Shown here piece by piece: positions 1 to 10,800 of a DNA stretch of 64,000 nt (its first letter is position 1; every line of letters starts with the position of its first letter). The DNA lies in NCBI RefSeq assembly GCF_000797495.1, contig NZ_JTGN01000013.1, positions 82,469 through 146,468 of the forward strand, written 5' to 3'. The translations under genes and the position numbers were made by a program. Source of the stretch: Robinsoniella peoriensis. Lineage in GTDB: Bacteria; Bacillota; Clostridia; Lachnospirales; Lachnospiraceae. The notes beneath the pieces were generated by a model. That model saw only the letters and a program-made list of their open reading frames with translations, was not told the DNA's origin and searched no databases.

Positions 1-750
1 ATGGATACCTCAAAAGATGGGGATGCAAAAATTGGACATAAGACAGCAGACACCTCCTTCTTTGGATATAAAACACATATCGCCATGACGGAAGAAAGAA
101 TTATTACAGCTGCCACAATAACCAGCGGAGAGAAAACGGATGGAAAGGAATTGGCAGCCCTGGTACAGAAAAGCAGGGAAGCAGGAATGGAGATTAAAAC
201 AGTTATTGGTGACAAGGCATATGCAAGCAAAAAAAATATAGATGCTGCAAGAGAAGAAGATTATGAACTGGTCGCTAGATTATGCAGTAATGTTACACAA
301 GGAAATCGTAAAAAGGAAGATAAATTTGAATTTAACAAAGATGCTTTAATGTATCAATGTAAAGCAGGGCATATGGCAATCCATAAATATCTGAATAAAC
401 AAAAAGCTGAGGGCAGGAATGCGCGGATAACCTATACTTTTGATATAAAAAAATGTAAAAAATGCCTTTATAGAGAAGGATGCTACAAAGAGGGAGCGAA
501 AAAAAAGACATATACAGAGACGGTCATCAGTGATACCCATAGCGAACAGGCACAATTTCAGGAAACGGAATATTTTAAAGAAAAAGTAAAAGAGCGTTAT
601 AAGATAGAAGCAAAAAACAGCGAGTTAAAACATAGACATGGTTATGACGTTGCGTCATCATCAGGTCTTATTGGCATGGAAATGCAGGGGGCGATGGCAA
701 TATTTGCAGTGAACCTCAAACGAATCATGAAAGTGATGGGGGAAAAATAA
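1..750 (+). CDS. IS1182-family-like transposase, 5' end outside window
   Basis: This is the C-terminal part of a DDE transposase. The readable 249 residues include the segment GHKTADTSFFGYKTHIA, then GDKAYASKKN, a cysteine cluster (KKCKKCLYREGCYKEG) and a closing ERYKIEAKNSELKHRHGYD stretch, an arrangement typical of IS1182/IS4-superfamily transposases. Family members are usually about 450-550 residues, so roughly half the protein probably lies left of base 1, and the ATG at base 1 is likely an internal methionine. The frame is intact to its TAA, so the copy may still be functional. A sugar-binding protein stub follows directly, which suggests insertion into that gene. The exact IS family is from memory of motifs. 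Confidence 0.8.
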   Translation: MDTSKDGDAKIGHKTADTSFFGYKTHIAMTEERIITAATITSGEKTDGKELAALVQKSREAGMEIKTVIGDKAYASKKNIDAAREEDYELVARLCSNVTQGNRKKEDKFEFNKDALMYQCKAGHMAIHKYLNKQKAEGRNARITYTFDIKKCKKCLYREGCYKEGAKKKTYTETVISDTHSEQAQFQETEYFKEKVKERYKIEAKNSELKHRHGYDVASSSGLIGMEMQGAMAIFAVNLKRIMKVMGEK

Positions 751-796
751 AGGAATCCCTAGTTCAGAAAAAGGAATCATCCATAGAAAATGTACA

Positions 797-832
797 AAAA
801 TCCACCAGAAAAATTTGAGTCTGGTGGATTTT
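797..832 (+). terminator. Hairpin after transposase gene
   Basis: AATCCACCAGA pairs with TCTGGTGGATT across a 10-base loop, flanked by A-runs on the left and TTTT on the right. It fits a rho-independent terminator or the terminal hairpin of the IS. Confidence 0.6.
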
Positions 833-1133
833 GTGTTTTATTAATAAGGAAGGATTTAAAAACATATGTTTTTCAGTGCCCTCGGACGTATGGTCTATGG
901 AAGAGGTAACACATAATCCGGATAACGAATTTGTACAGTATTTTAAAAATAACCCATTTGATGTATTAAATGAAATTAAAGATCAGATCGGTCTGATCAA
1001 ATCTACAGAGGCCTATCCGGCAATCAACAGTACATTCAGTGCAACTACTTTGAATGCAATCTTTGACAGCGATCAGGATATTGCTGCGGCTCTGGAAGAA
1101 GCACAGTCTCAGATTGAGAATGAATTACAGTAG
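831..1133 (+). pseudogene. C-terminal remnant of an ABC sugar-binding protein
   Basis: An open frame of about 100 codons (nominal TTG start) with no ribosome binding site of its own. Its sequence (FVQYFKNNPFDVLNEIKD, then YPAINSTF, ending DIAAALEEAQSQIENEL) resembles the last helices of family 1 extracellular carbohydrate-binding proteins. The signal peptide, lipobox and first lobe are absent, and an IS transposase sits immediately upstream. Two matching ABC permease genes follow at 1351 and 2297, where a binding-protein gene would normally lead the operon. I infer that the IS insertion truncated the cognate binding protein. It could also be a chance open frame, but the helix pattern argues against that. 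Confidence 0.65.
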
Positions 1134-1183
1134 GTGTCAGAAAAGACACTGGAAAGAACACATATATTTGCAATAGCCCTGAA

Positions 1184-1262
1184 GCATGTCTGAAAATGCT
1201 TGTCTTCGCTTTGTGGGATGTGACAGCCAAATTTAGGGGGCGTAGCAGGCTACGTTCCCTTT
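1184..1262. repeat. Decayed palindromic repeat (GCGTAGC/GCTACG type)
   Basis: Within the 217-base gap before the permease gene, CTTTGTGGGA (1209-1218) and CGTAGCAGGCTACG (1241-1254) resemble the core of the complete element at 49959-50120, which has CTTTGTGGGA and CGTAGCGGGCTACG in the same order. The terminal repeats are not recognisable here. The rest of the gap holds only the permease ribosome binding site (GAAAGGGG). Confidence 0.45.
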
Positions 1263-1350
1263 ATTTGTATGAAAACAGGATAATTCAAATATGTGGTAGG
1301 GAATGTAAATTCCCGGGCTGACAAAAGCAAATGTTGAAAGGGGTAAAAAA

Positions 1351-2292
1351 ATGAGTGGCAGGAAGACGGTACAGGTACAGCAGCAGGAAGAAAAGAAGTT
1401 TAATTTTCGGAAATTACTATATTCTCAGAAAATAGCACCATATGTGTTCATACTTCCGTTTGTCTTAACGTTTTTAATATTTTGGCTGTTTCCGTTGGCG
1501 AAGGCCGGAGTTATGAGTTTCCAGGAGGTTTTGCCGGGACAGACATCCTTTGTTGGAATAAAAAACTATAGTAAATTAGCAGGCGACAATATCTTTAAGA
1601 TTGCTCTATGGAACAGTCTGAAATATATGATTGGAACACTTATTCTTTTGATTCCAATTCCAATGCTGCTTGCGTACATGATTAACAGCAAACTAATGTC
1701 GGCAAAAGAGATGTTCAAATCTGTATTTTTTGTTCCGATTCTTACTTCTATCGTAGTAGCGGGTACCATTTTCCGTCTGATGTTTGGTGAAATGGACTCC
1801 GCGTTTATGAACAGTATTATGAATGCGCTGGGATTAGAGCCGGTAAAATGGCTAAAAAACAGTTTTACGGCTTATGTGGCATTGCTGTTTCTTGCCTGCT
1901 GGAGGTGGATGGGTGTTAATATGCTGTATTTTATTTCCGGATTAAACGGCATTCCTACAGAACTTTATGAGTCGGCATCCATTGACGGTGCTTCATCCTT
2001 TAAGAAGTTTATTTATGTGACACTGCCAATGTTAAAACCTACGATTACCTATGTTCTTACCATTAGTATCTATGGCGGTCTGGCGATGTTTACAGAGAGC
2101 TATATGCTGTGGGCGGGAAAGGACTCCCCTCAGAATATCGGTCTTACCATTGTCGGCTACCTGTATCGGCAGGGAATCCAGAAAAATGAAATGGGCTATG
2201 CGGCAGCCGTAGGTGTGATTCTGCTGGCGATCACCATGATTATCAATATTGCACAGCTGACGTTTTCAGGCATGTTTAAGAAGGAGGACTAA
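1351..2292 (+). CDS. Sugar ABC transporter permease, MalF type
   Basis: A 313-residue inner-membrane permease with about six transmembrane helices, starting after a charged cytoplasmic tail (residues 1-30). The conserved EAA loop that contacts the ATPase reads YESASIDGASSFKKFIYVTLPMLKP near residues 208-232. It is translationally close to the next permease (4-base gap). Together they form the channel of a carbohydrate importer; the ATPase is probably a shared MsmX/UgpC-like protein encoded elsewhere, as no ATPase gene is seen here. The binding protein of this system appears destroyed upstream. Neighbouring GH51 and DUF5695 genes suggest an arabinose-containing oligosaccharide as substrate, which is inference. 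Confidence 0.9.
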   Translation: MSGRKTVQVQQQEEKKFNFRKLLYSQKIAPYVFILPFVLTFLIFWLFPLAKAGVMSFQEVLPGQTSFVGIKNYSKLAGDNIFKIALWNSLKYMIGTLILLIPIPMLLAYMINSKLMSAKEMFKSVFFVPILTSIVVAGTIFRLMFGEMDSAFMNSIMNALGLEPVKWLKNSFTAYVALLFLACWRWMGVNMLYFISGLNGIPTELYESASIDGASSFKKFIYVTLPMLKPTITYVLTISIYGGLAMFTESYMLWAGKDSPQNIGLTIVGYLYRQGIQKNEMGYAAAVGVILLAITMIINIAQLTFSGMFKKED

Positions 2293-2296
2293 TGAG

Positions 2297-3154
2297 ATGG
2301 CACGGCAAAATGTGGGTGGAAAAACAAAAATAATATGGATGAAAATCTTCTTATTAGTATTCTTTACGCTGTTGGCAATAGTAATTCTGGTACCATTTGC
2401 AGCAATGGTCATCGCCAGTTTTAAAGATGGAAAAGAACTGATCCAGTATGGACTTAACTTAAAGATTGAACCGGATAAAATGAGCCTTAAGAATTACGTT
2501 TATCTGTTTACCGGAGAGCACAGCTATTTTACCTGGTTTATCAACAGTGTATTCCTGACCGTGGTGCAGGTGGTATTAACTTTGCTGGTGAGTGCCTGTG
2601 TGGGTTACGGATTTGCTGCTTATAATTTTAAAGGAAAAAATTTCTTCTTTGTCTGTGTACTTCTGATCTTAATGGTACCATTTGAAATACTGATGCTGCC
2701 TTTGTATAACCAGATGATCGGCATGAAGCTTAGTAATACTTATACAGGAATTGTACTGCCGTTTATGGCAAATGCTTCAACGATATTCTTCTTCCGCCAA
2801 TATCTTGAGGGAATCCCCAAAGAGCTGATTTCGGCGGGACGTGTAGATGGAGCTACGGAATACGGCATATTTGTAAAATTGATTTTCCCAATTATGAAAC
2901 CGGCAATGGCTTCTATGGCAATATTAAATGGTATGACTTACTGGAATAACTTTCTCTGGCCGCTGTTAATTTTAAGGGATGATAAGAAATATACCCTGCC
3001 AATCGGTCTGAATACTTTACTGACACCTTATGGAAATAACTATGATCTGCTGATTGTGGGTTCCTGCTTCTCGGTAATTCCTATATTAATTCTGTTTCTT
3101 TGTTTTCAGAAGTATTTTATAGAAGGAATGGTAGCCGGAGCGGTGAAGGGTTAA
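2297..3154 (+). CDS. Sugar ABC transporter permease, MalG type
   Basis: A 285-residue partner of the preceding permease, with six predicted membrane spans and the EAA motif SAGRVDGATEYGIFVKLIFPIMKP near residues 177-200. It ends in the typical MalG/LplC tail FIEGMVAGAVKG. The start follows AAGGAGG 10 bases upstream and lies 4 bases after the MalF-type stop, so the two are translationally linked. It forms half of the heterodimeric membrane channel for sugar import. Confidence 0.9.
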   Translation: MARQNVGGKTKIIWMKIFLLVFFTLLAIVILVPFAAMVIASFKDGKELIQYGLNLKIEPDKMSLKNYVYLFTGEHSYFTWFINSVFLTVVQVVLTLLVSACVGYGFAAYNFKGKNFFFVCVLLILMVPFEILMLPLYNQMIGMKLSNTYTGIVLPFMANASTIFFFRQYLEGIPKELISAGRVDGATEYGIFVKLIFPIMKPAMASMAILNGMTYWNNFLWPLLILRDDKKYTLPIGLNTLLTPYGNNYDLLIVGSCFSVIPILILFLCFQKYFIEGMVAGAVKG

Positions 3155-3326
3155 GCGCGTCCAGAAAAGGATTACGGCACCGCCTAATGGTGCAGTATTG
3201 TAAGTGCCAGCGGCATACTAACAGGTAATGTTGAAAAAATATGAAATAGAAAGGCAGTGTTGCAGGCAGGCTATTTGCAGCAGATATAAAGTGCCGGCAT
3301 GCCAGCAATATGCAGTGGATATCAAT

Positions 3327-4847
3327 ATGAATAAAAATGCAAAAATGATAATCGATAAAAGTTTCCGGATTGCAGAAATAGATAAGAGAATTTATGGTTC
3401 TTTTATTGAGCATCTGGGAAGGGCTGTTTATAACGGAATTTATCAGCCGGGACACCCAACCGCAGATGAAGACGGATTTCGCAGAGATGTTCTGGATCTG
3501 GTAAAAGAGTTAAAGGTTCCCCTGATCCGGTACCCGGGCGGAAATTTCGTGTCCAATTATTTCTGGGAAGATGGCGTAGGCCCTGTGGAACAGCGTAAAA
3601 AACGTCTGGAACTGGCATGGCGGAGCCTGGAAACAAACGAAGTGGGGCTAAATGAGTTTGCAAAGTGGGCAAAGAAGGTTGATGCGGATATCATGATGGC
3701 TGTGAATCTGGGAACCAGAGGCATTGCTGATGCATGTAACCTGCTGGAGTATTGCAATCATCCGTCCGGAACATATTACAGTGACTTAAGAAGAAGCCAT
3801 GGAGTGGAAGAGGCATATGGAATTAAGACCTGGTGCCTGGGAAATGAGATGGATGGAGAATGGCAGATCGGACATAAGACGGCGGATGAGTATGGACGCC
3901 TGGCTGCAGAAACGGCCAAGGCAATGAAACTGATTGATTCGTCTATAGAAATGGTTAGCTGCGGAAGTTCCTTTGCGGCGATGCCGACATTTCCGGAGTG
4001 GGAAGCGGCAACACTGAATCATACTTACGATTTCGTGGACTATATATCTCTGCATCAATACTATGGAAATACCATGAATGATACGGCAGATTATCTGGCA
4101 CTGACCATGGATATGGAACATTTTATACATACGGTAGTGTCTGCCTGTGACTATATTAAGGCAAAGAAGAGAAGTAAAAAGGTAATGAATTTAAGCTTTG
4201 ATGAATGGAATGTATGGTTTCACTCATCGGAAGCAGATGACGATACCATGAAGAACCGTCCATGGCAGAAAGCACCTCATTTACTGGAGGATATCTATAC
4301 ATTTGAAGATGCGCTGATGGTGGGATTAATGCTGATTATGCTGTTAAAACACGCAGACCGTGTCAAAGTGGCATGTCTGGCTCAATTAGTAAATGTTATT
4401 GCACCGATTATGACGGAAGATGACGGGGGAGTTTGGAAGCAGACGATTTTCTATCCATTTCTTCATGCGTCTCTGTATGGAAGGGGAACTGCACTTTTGC
4501 CGGTTCTGGATACTCCAAAGCACGATACCATCGGTCATTGCGATGTTACAGATATTGAATCGGTTGCGGTTTACCGGGAAGATAAAGAAGAGGTTACCAT
4601 ATTTGCGGTGAACCGGAATATTCACGAAGATATCACCCTGAGCTGTGATGTAAGAAGCTTTGCGGGATACGATATTTTAGAACATATTATTATGGAAGAG
4701 GGTGACTTAAAGACGGTAAATGCTTATGGAAGGGAACGTGTTCTGCCGAAGAACAGCAAGGAATCGGAAATGGACAAGGGAATTCTGACCGCAAAATTAC
4801 ATAAGGCTTCATGGAATGTAATCCGGTTGGGGAAACAGGGAAGGTAA
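3327..4847 (+). CDS. abfA: GH51 alpha-L-arabinofuranosidase
   Basis: A 506-residue enzyme of GH51 (AbfA type) that removes terminal alpha-L-arabinofuranosyl groups from arabinan, arabinoxylan or their oligomers. The N-terminus shows the family hallmark DKRIYGSFIEHLGRAVYNGIY, the acid/base glutamate is in WCLGNEMDGEW and the nucleophile glutamate in SFDEWNVW. There is no signal peptide, so it acts in the cytoplasm on imported oligosaccharides. An in-frame ATG exists at 3228, but the family N-terminus begins at the ATG at 3327, so I use that. It lies between the permease pair and the large surface protein, consistent with one arabinose-glycan locus. Confidence 0.9.
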   Translation: MNKNAKMIIDKSFRIAEIDKRIYGSFIEHLGRAVYNGIYQPGHPTADEDGFRRDVLDLVKELKVPLIRYPGGNFVSNYFWEDGVGPVEQRKKRLELAWRSLETNEVGLNEFAKWAKKVDADIMMAVNLGTRGIADACNLLEYCNHPSGTYYSDLRRSHGVEEAYGIKTWCLGNEMDGEWQIGHKTADEYGRLAAETAKAMKLIDSSIEMVSCGSSFAAMPTFPEWEAATLNHTYDFVDYISLHQYYGNTMNDTADYLALTMDMEHFIHTVVSACDYIKAKKRSKKVMNLSFDEWNVWFHSSEADDDTMKNRPWQKAPHLLEDIYTFEDALMVGLMLIMLLKHADRVKVACLAQLVNVIAPIMTEDDGGVWKQTIFYPFLHASLYGRGTALLPVLDTPKHDTIGHCDVTDIESVAVYREDKEEVTIFAVNRNIHEDITLSCDVRSFAGYDILEHIIMEEGDLKTVNAYGRERVLPKNSKESEMDKGILTAKLHKASWNVIRLGKQGR

Positions 4848-4874
4848 ACGAAAGAGGAACGAGGAGGTTCGCAA

Positions 4875-7800
4875 ATGAAAAAGAAACGATTGGTGAATGG
4901 GGCTGTTAAGGTAACTGCATCGGCATTGGCAATGGCGCTGATGATAACATCTGTACCTCTGCCGGGTCTGACAGGGACAGATACGGTATATGCAGCAGAG
5001 AAAGCCGCAGAAACAGATGAATTTTTTATAGCACCGGATGGGGAAAGACCTAATAATGTAGCAGGGAGCGCAGATGTTTCCACCAGTTATGTATCAGGCT
5101 GGGAAACCCTTACTGCTGTAAATGACGGAAAAGTATCAAAGACTTCCGGGACAGGAAAAGAAGAAACCGGTGCATGTTATGGTTCCTGGGGGAATCCGGC
5201 TAAACCTGCCAGTGAAACATTGACATATACCTGGGAAAATGAAGTGGAACTAAACAGCAGCGGAGTTTATTTCTGGTATGACGGGGACGAACCTGATTCC
5301 GGTGGTATTAAAATTCCGAAATCCTGTAAATATGAATACATGGATGCGGATGGTAACTTTGTAGAAGTTGGAAACGCAAAGGGTCTTGGATGCAGGGCGG
5401 ATGGGTTCAATATTACAACATTTGATACAGTGAAGACAAAAGGTCTGAGAGTGACCATAGAAAAACAGAAAGCTGATGAAAATGGAGTCGGCGTTATTGA
5501 ATGGGAAGCATATGGTAAGGTGATGCCATTTAATATTGCGCCAAGAGCAGAGGCATCTGCAAGCATTAACCGTCCCGAGGATCTGGGCGGCATAGATGCT
5601 CTGAATGATGAAGCAGAACCGGCAGCATCTGCAGGTGCGGGAGACGGGCTGGTCTGGCACAGCTGGACAAATGAAGGACAGATGGCATATGTGCAGTACA
5701 CCTGGCAGAAAGAAGCTGTGATTGACAGCACCGAAATATACTATTTTACAGATAATGGAGGAATCCTTGCGCCGGAGAAGACGGTAGTGGAATACTGGGA
5801 TGCCGCAGCTGGAGATTGGGCAGAAGCAGCCGTTGTCACTGAAAATAAACTGGATGCGTATAACGTAGTCACCTTTGACCAGCCGATTAAGACGAATCAG
5901 CTGAAACTGACTATGACGCCGCAGGGATACGGAACACCCGAAAACCATGCCGTTGGAATCAAGGAGTGGAAGGTTTTGGGAAATGCAGAAAAGCCAAGCG
6001 GTGAAGTAGAGCTTTCCAATGACTATTTTTATCTGAAGATCGGTAAATACGGACACATTGATGAGCTTAAAATTCAGGGAGACCTATATGATACCAACTA
6101 TGTATTAAATGCAGAATATGCACCAACCCAGGGAGCCTCCAAAGAACATCAGTGGATGGGCGAATTAATGTTCCAGACCAAATGGGAGGGTGAGGATACC
6201 TGGACAGAATCTATGACCAGTGCCTCGGATAATGGCAGCAAAACGAGAAAGATTGAGTTAAAAGGAAATAAAGTAGAAGTTACCTATGAAGATGCTAAAG
6301 AAGATAAGGGCATTAAGGACTTCAAGCTGGTTGAGACTTATGAATTAGTGGATAATCAGATCGTATGGTCCATGACAGTCACCAATACCAAAGATAAGAA
6401 TCTGATCATCGGCGACTTCGGCGTGCCAATGCCATTCAGTGAGTTCTGGCCGGGAGGAACGCAGGTTTATGAAACTTCAGTAGTGGATCATTCTTTTGTA
6501 GGACAGGATTCCAGCTATATCTATGCAAGCAGGCCAAGCGGTCAGGGTAAGTTCCTGTTATTTACACCGGATACTTCTACCGGGGCAGGATTTGAGTATC
6601 AGGATCACTGGAGAATCAACAATGGACATGCAGGCTCTGTCTGGGCACAGGACCAGGGCGGCTGGGCAAATGGATTGAATGTATTCTATATTCATTCTGA
6701 TGTTATCAAGTCTACAGGAAGCAGTTATCTGGAAAACACGTCTCTGACGCTGGCACCCGGAGAGAGTAAAACATATACGTTTAAATTTACAGGTGTAGAT
6801 GATGAGCAGGATATGAAAACAAAGCTTTATGAGGAAGGCATTATTGATGCGGTAGCAGTTCCAAGTATGGCATTTTCCGTTAATATGCCCGCTAAATTCT
6901 ATCTGCATACTTCCTATGGAAAAGATCAGATTCAGGACATTCAGGTAAATTGTTCTCATGATACCGGTCTTTATGAAGGGCTTCAGAAATCAGTTTCCAA
7001 TAAGCAGGAATGTACCAAAGAAGAGGGAACAAAAGTAGAATATCTGGAAACCGTTACACAGGATGGAGAGCAGTATCACATTTACAACTTGCAGCTTTCC
7101 TGCCTTGGTGCAAACCATGTTGAGATCACATATGATGATGGTAAGCAGACAACCCTGCAGTTCTATGCGATGGACAGCGTGGAGGATGCACTGGAACTGC
7201 ATGCTGATTTTGTAACAGAGAAAACTCAGGTCAACGCACCTGGTGAAATCTATGACAAGATATTTGATGACTGGATGATGGATACAAAGTCTGTCCGCGG
7301 TGTATACGAAGGATACTTTGGCTGGGGCGATGACTGGGGATTCACCCATGGTGAATATCTGGCGGAAAAGAATGTTTACCAGCCGGTTAAAGAACAGATT
7401 ACGGCAGTGGATGAGTATCTGGATACCTTTATCTGGAATGGGCTGATGAAAGAGCACCAGGAAGATTACATGGTAAATGACTGGCTGGATAATGAACCAA
7501 ATAATACCGGACAGGGAATATACCGTGGTTATGCGTATCCCCATGTATACAATACATATTTCTCTATGTATAAGATCGCAGAGAAATATCCCGATATGAT
7601 TGATTATGCGGAAGATAAGGGAACATATCTGCTGCGCGCCGCAAATATATTAAAGGCGTTATATAGTAAAGGAGTATCTTATAACTGGGATACCGGACTG
7701 ATGGGTGAATCCACAACACCGGATATTATTGCAGCATTAGAATCAGAGGGGTATTATGATGAGGCTGCACAAGTGACCGAAATCATGGATGAAAAGTACA

Positions 7801-10800
7801 GCAACTTCAAAGGAAATAAATATCCATACGGTTCCGAGTATGCGTATGATAATACCGGTGAAGAAGCGGTATATACCCTTGCGAAATTAAATGACAATAC
7901 GGATATGATGGGCAAGATTGACTTGAAGACCAGGGCTTGCCGCGGACTGCAGCCTATCTGGTACCACTATGGAAATCCTACTACTATCTGCGGTGAGAAC
8001 TGGTGGAACTTCCAGTATACGGCATCATTAGCCGGCTATTGTATGGATGACTGGCTGAGACTTCAGGACAACGGCCTGACAGAAACTGAGATGGCAGATG
8101 CAGCCCGTGTGAACTATGCAGGAAAACTTGCAAATCTTACCTGTATAAATTCAGGACAGATCGATGCAGACCCGGAAAATATCGGCACCGTATCATGGAC
8201 ATACCAGTCTGAACTTGGCAATTCCGGCGGACAGGGAACAGGCGGCGGAAGTATTCATAACGGATGGCGTCAGATGTCCGGTGAAGCAGACACAGGATTG
8301 TTTGGTGCACTGCGTATTCTGTCTTCTGATGTTTCAACGGACAATATCTTTGGATTATTCGGATATGGCTGCGAAGTAAGTGAAGAGGGCGGTTTCTATC
8401 AGGTGACACCGTTAGACGGAGTTTATACCAGACTGAACTTTATCAACCAGAAACTCTCTATTGAGCTTGACAGAGATCAGTATACCCGGGCCAAGGTAAG
8501 TAAGGACAGTAATTACGTTGAATTAAATGTCAGAAACCTGGAAGTTTCCGAGCATAAATCTGACATTGAATTTACGGGATTAAAACCGGGATCTTATCAG
8601 ATTAAGGTAAATGGCAATGTAACAGGCAGTTTCCAGTATATTGGAGAGGAAACAACTGTTGTATCCGTTCCGCTTCCGGCGGCAGAGACAGCAAGCGTTG
8701 TGATTGAAGAAGGAGAACCGTTGGAAAATACAGCTCCGGCTGTGGATGCAGGGAAAGACTTAAATGTGTATTTATCAGATACTTACCGATTGGAAGGCGC
8801 TGCAAAGGATGACGGATATCCAAACATGACGCTCACCAGCTTATGGGAAGTAACCTCGAAACCGGAAGGGGCTAACGTTACCATTGCAAATCCCGATAAG
8901 TTAATTTCCGGCATTTCCGTAGATAAAGCAGGAACATATCAGTTGAAGTTATCAGTAAGTGACGGTGCTTTAAGTGCAGAAGATACTTTAACCCTCGTTG
9001 TAAAAGAGGATGAAAAGTTACCGGAAGTTTTGGCTAATTATGAATTTGAAGAAGTGGATGTATTAAAAAGAGTAGTAAAAGATTCTTCGTCAGCAGGAAA
9101 TGATGCGGCAGCGGTCAGCAAGCCGGCAGTGGCAGAAGGCAAAGAAGGAAATGCTGTTAACTTTACCGGTACCTACTGCGGATATGTGAAGATGCCGTCT
9201 TCTTTAACAAAGAATGTGACGGACTGCACAATTCTGGCAGACGTCAAGCTAAATGCGGTACAGGGAAGCGGTGCGCGCATATTCCATTTTGGAGATACTG
9301 ACGGAAAACGTATGTATGTTTCCTTTGAAGGCAAGAATGAATTAGTATTAGGTATCACGGATACTAAGACAAATAAAACGGCAGAATACAAGACCGGAAT
9401 CAAACTGGGTACAGGATTCTGGAAGAATATTGCATTGACAATGGAGAATCAGACACTTATCTTATATGTAGATGGTGAAGCGGTATATACATTAGAAGAC
9501 TGTGGATTCACCCTGGCTGATCTGGGTGATGTGCAGATGAACTATATTGGAAGATCCGAGAATAAACAGTCGGCATTCTTAAATGGTCTTGTAGATAACT
9601 TTACAGTAAAATCTGCAGCTATGACAGCAGAAGAATTAGCGGATGCATATGCACCGGAGGAAGATGCAAAACCGGTTTCCGCAGAAGTGGGAAGCTACGT
9701 AACAGTTGTGGGAAAAGCACCGGAATTACCGGAAACATTGCGTGTGCTGTATGACAATGGAATCTATAAAGATTCTAAAGTAATATGGGAAGCCGTTTCC
9801 GAAGATAAATATGGAAAAGCTGGCAGCTTTAAAGTAAACGGAACGGTAGAAGGCATGGACCACCCTGTTCAGGCATCGGTATTTGTTATGGATGGAGAAG
9901 AAACCAATCTGGCATCCCTGGCAAAACCAACGGCGATTATTAACTCCGTAAATGATCTGGGCGGCGTGGCCGGATTAAATGATGGATTTGAACCTTCCTC
10001 TTCAATGGATACCAGCCATGGAGTTTGGCATAACTGGTTAGGCAACCAGGGCGGGGAGGCCTGGGTACAGTATACCTGGGAGAAAGAAATCATGATTACG
10101 GCATCAGATGCCTATTACTTCAAAGACGGCGGCGGCAACTTCTGTCCGGTAAGTGTAAAATACGAGTATCTGGGAAGCGGCGGAGACTGGCAGGCATTTA
10201 CCGGTACAGACGGTCTGGGCGTGGCAACTAATAAATACAATAAGACAACCTTTGATCCGGTAATGACAAAAGCAATCCGAATGACTATGACGCCGGAGAA
10301 ACTGGGATGCGGTGTGATTGAGTGGAAGGTTTACGGATATCAGGTTGATACGGAACCCGCTGTAGATATGACAGAGTTAAAGAAAGCCGTTGAACTGGCT
10401 GAAACAAAAGCAGCTTATTACTATACTGCAGAGACGTGGAGCACATTTGCGGATGTTCTGGAAGAAGCAGAAAATATGCTGTCAGATGAAACGGCCGTAC
10501 AGGATGATGTGGACGCATTGTTAACAAAACTCCAGGAAGCAAAGGATGCTTTAGAGATTATGCCGGGAGCAGTAAGTGCTAATCTCGCACCGCAGGCAGA
10601 AGTTTCTGCAAGTGTAAATAAAGTACAGGCTGTAAAGGATGGTATTGATCCGGTAAATTCCTCAGATTCTTCAAATGGCGTATGGGACAGCACGGGAGAA
10701 GAAGGCAGGGAAGCCTGGGTTCAGTATGATTTTGAAGAGCTGGTAAGGATTGACAGTACAGACATTTATTATTATCAGGACGGCGGAAAGGTTAAGCTGC

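Larger units (their letters stand above)
1..845 (+). mobile_element. Right part of an IS1182-like insertion sequence
   Basis: The transposase frame, its short 3' tail and a hairpin at 797-832 are followed immediately by a truncated solute-binding protein frame. The right boundary is inferred to lie somewhere near 835-870; no target duplication can be read because the left end is outside the window. Confidence 0.5.

Noticed and set aside
5250..6056. 268-codon minus-strand open frame
   Set aside because: It is a shadow of the giant surface protein gene, with no start signal and an unlikely Cys/Phe-rich composition.
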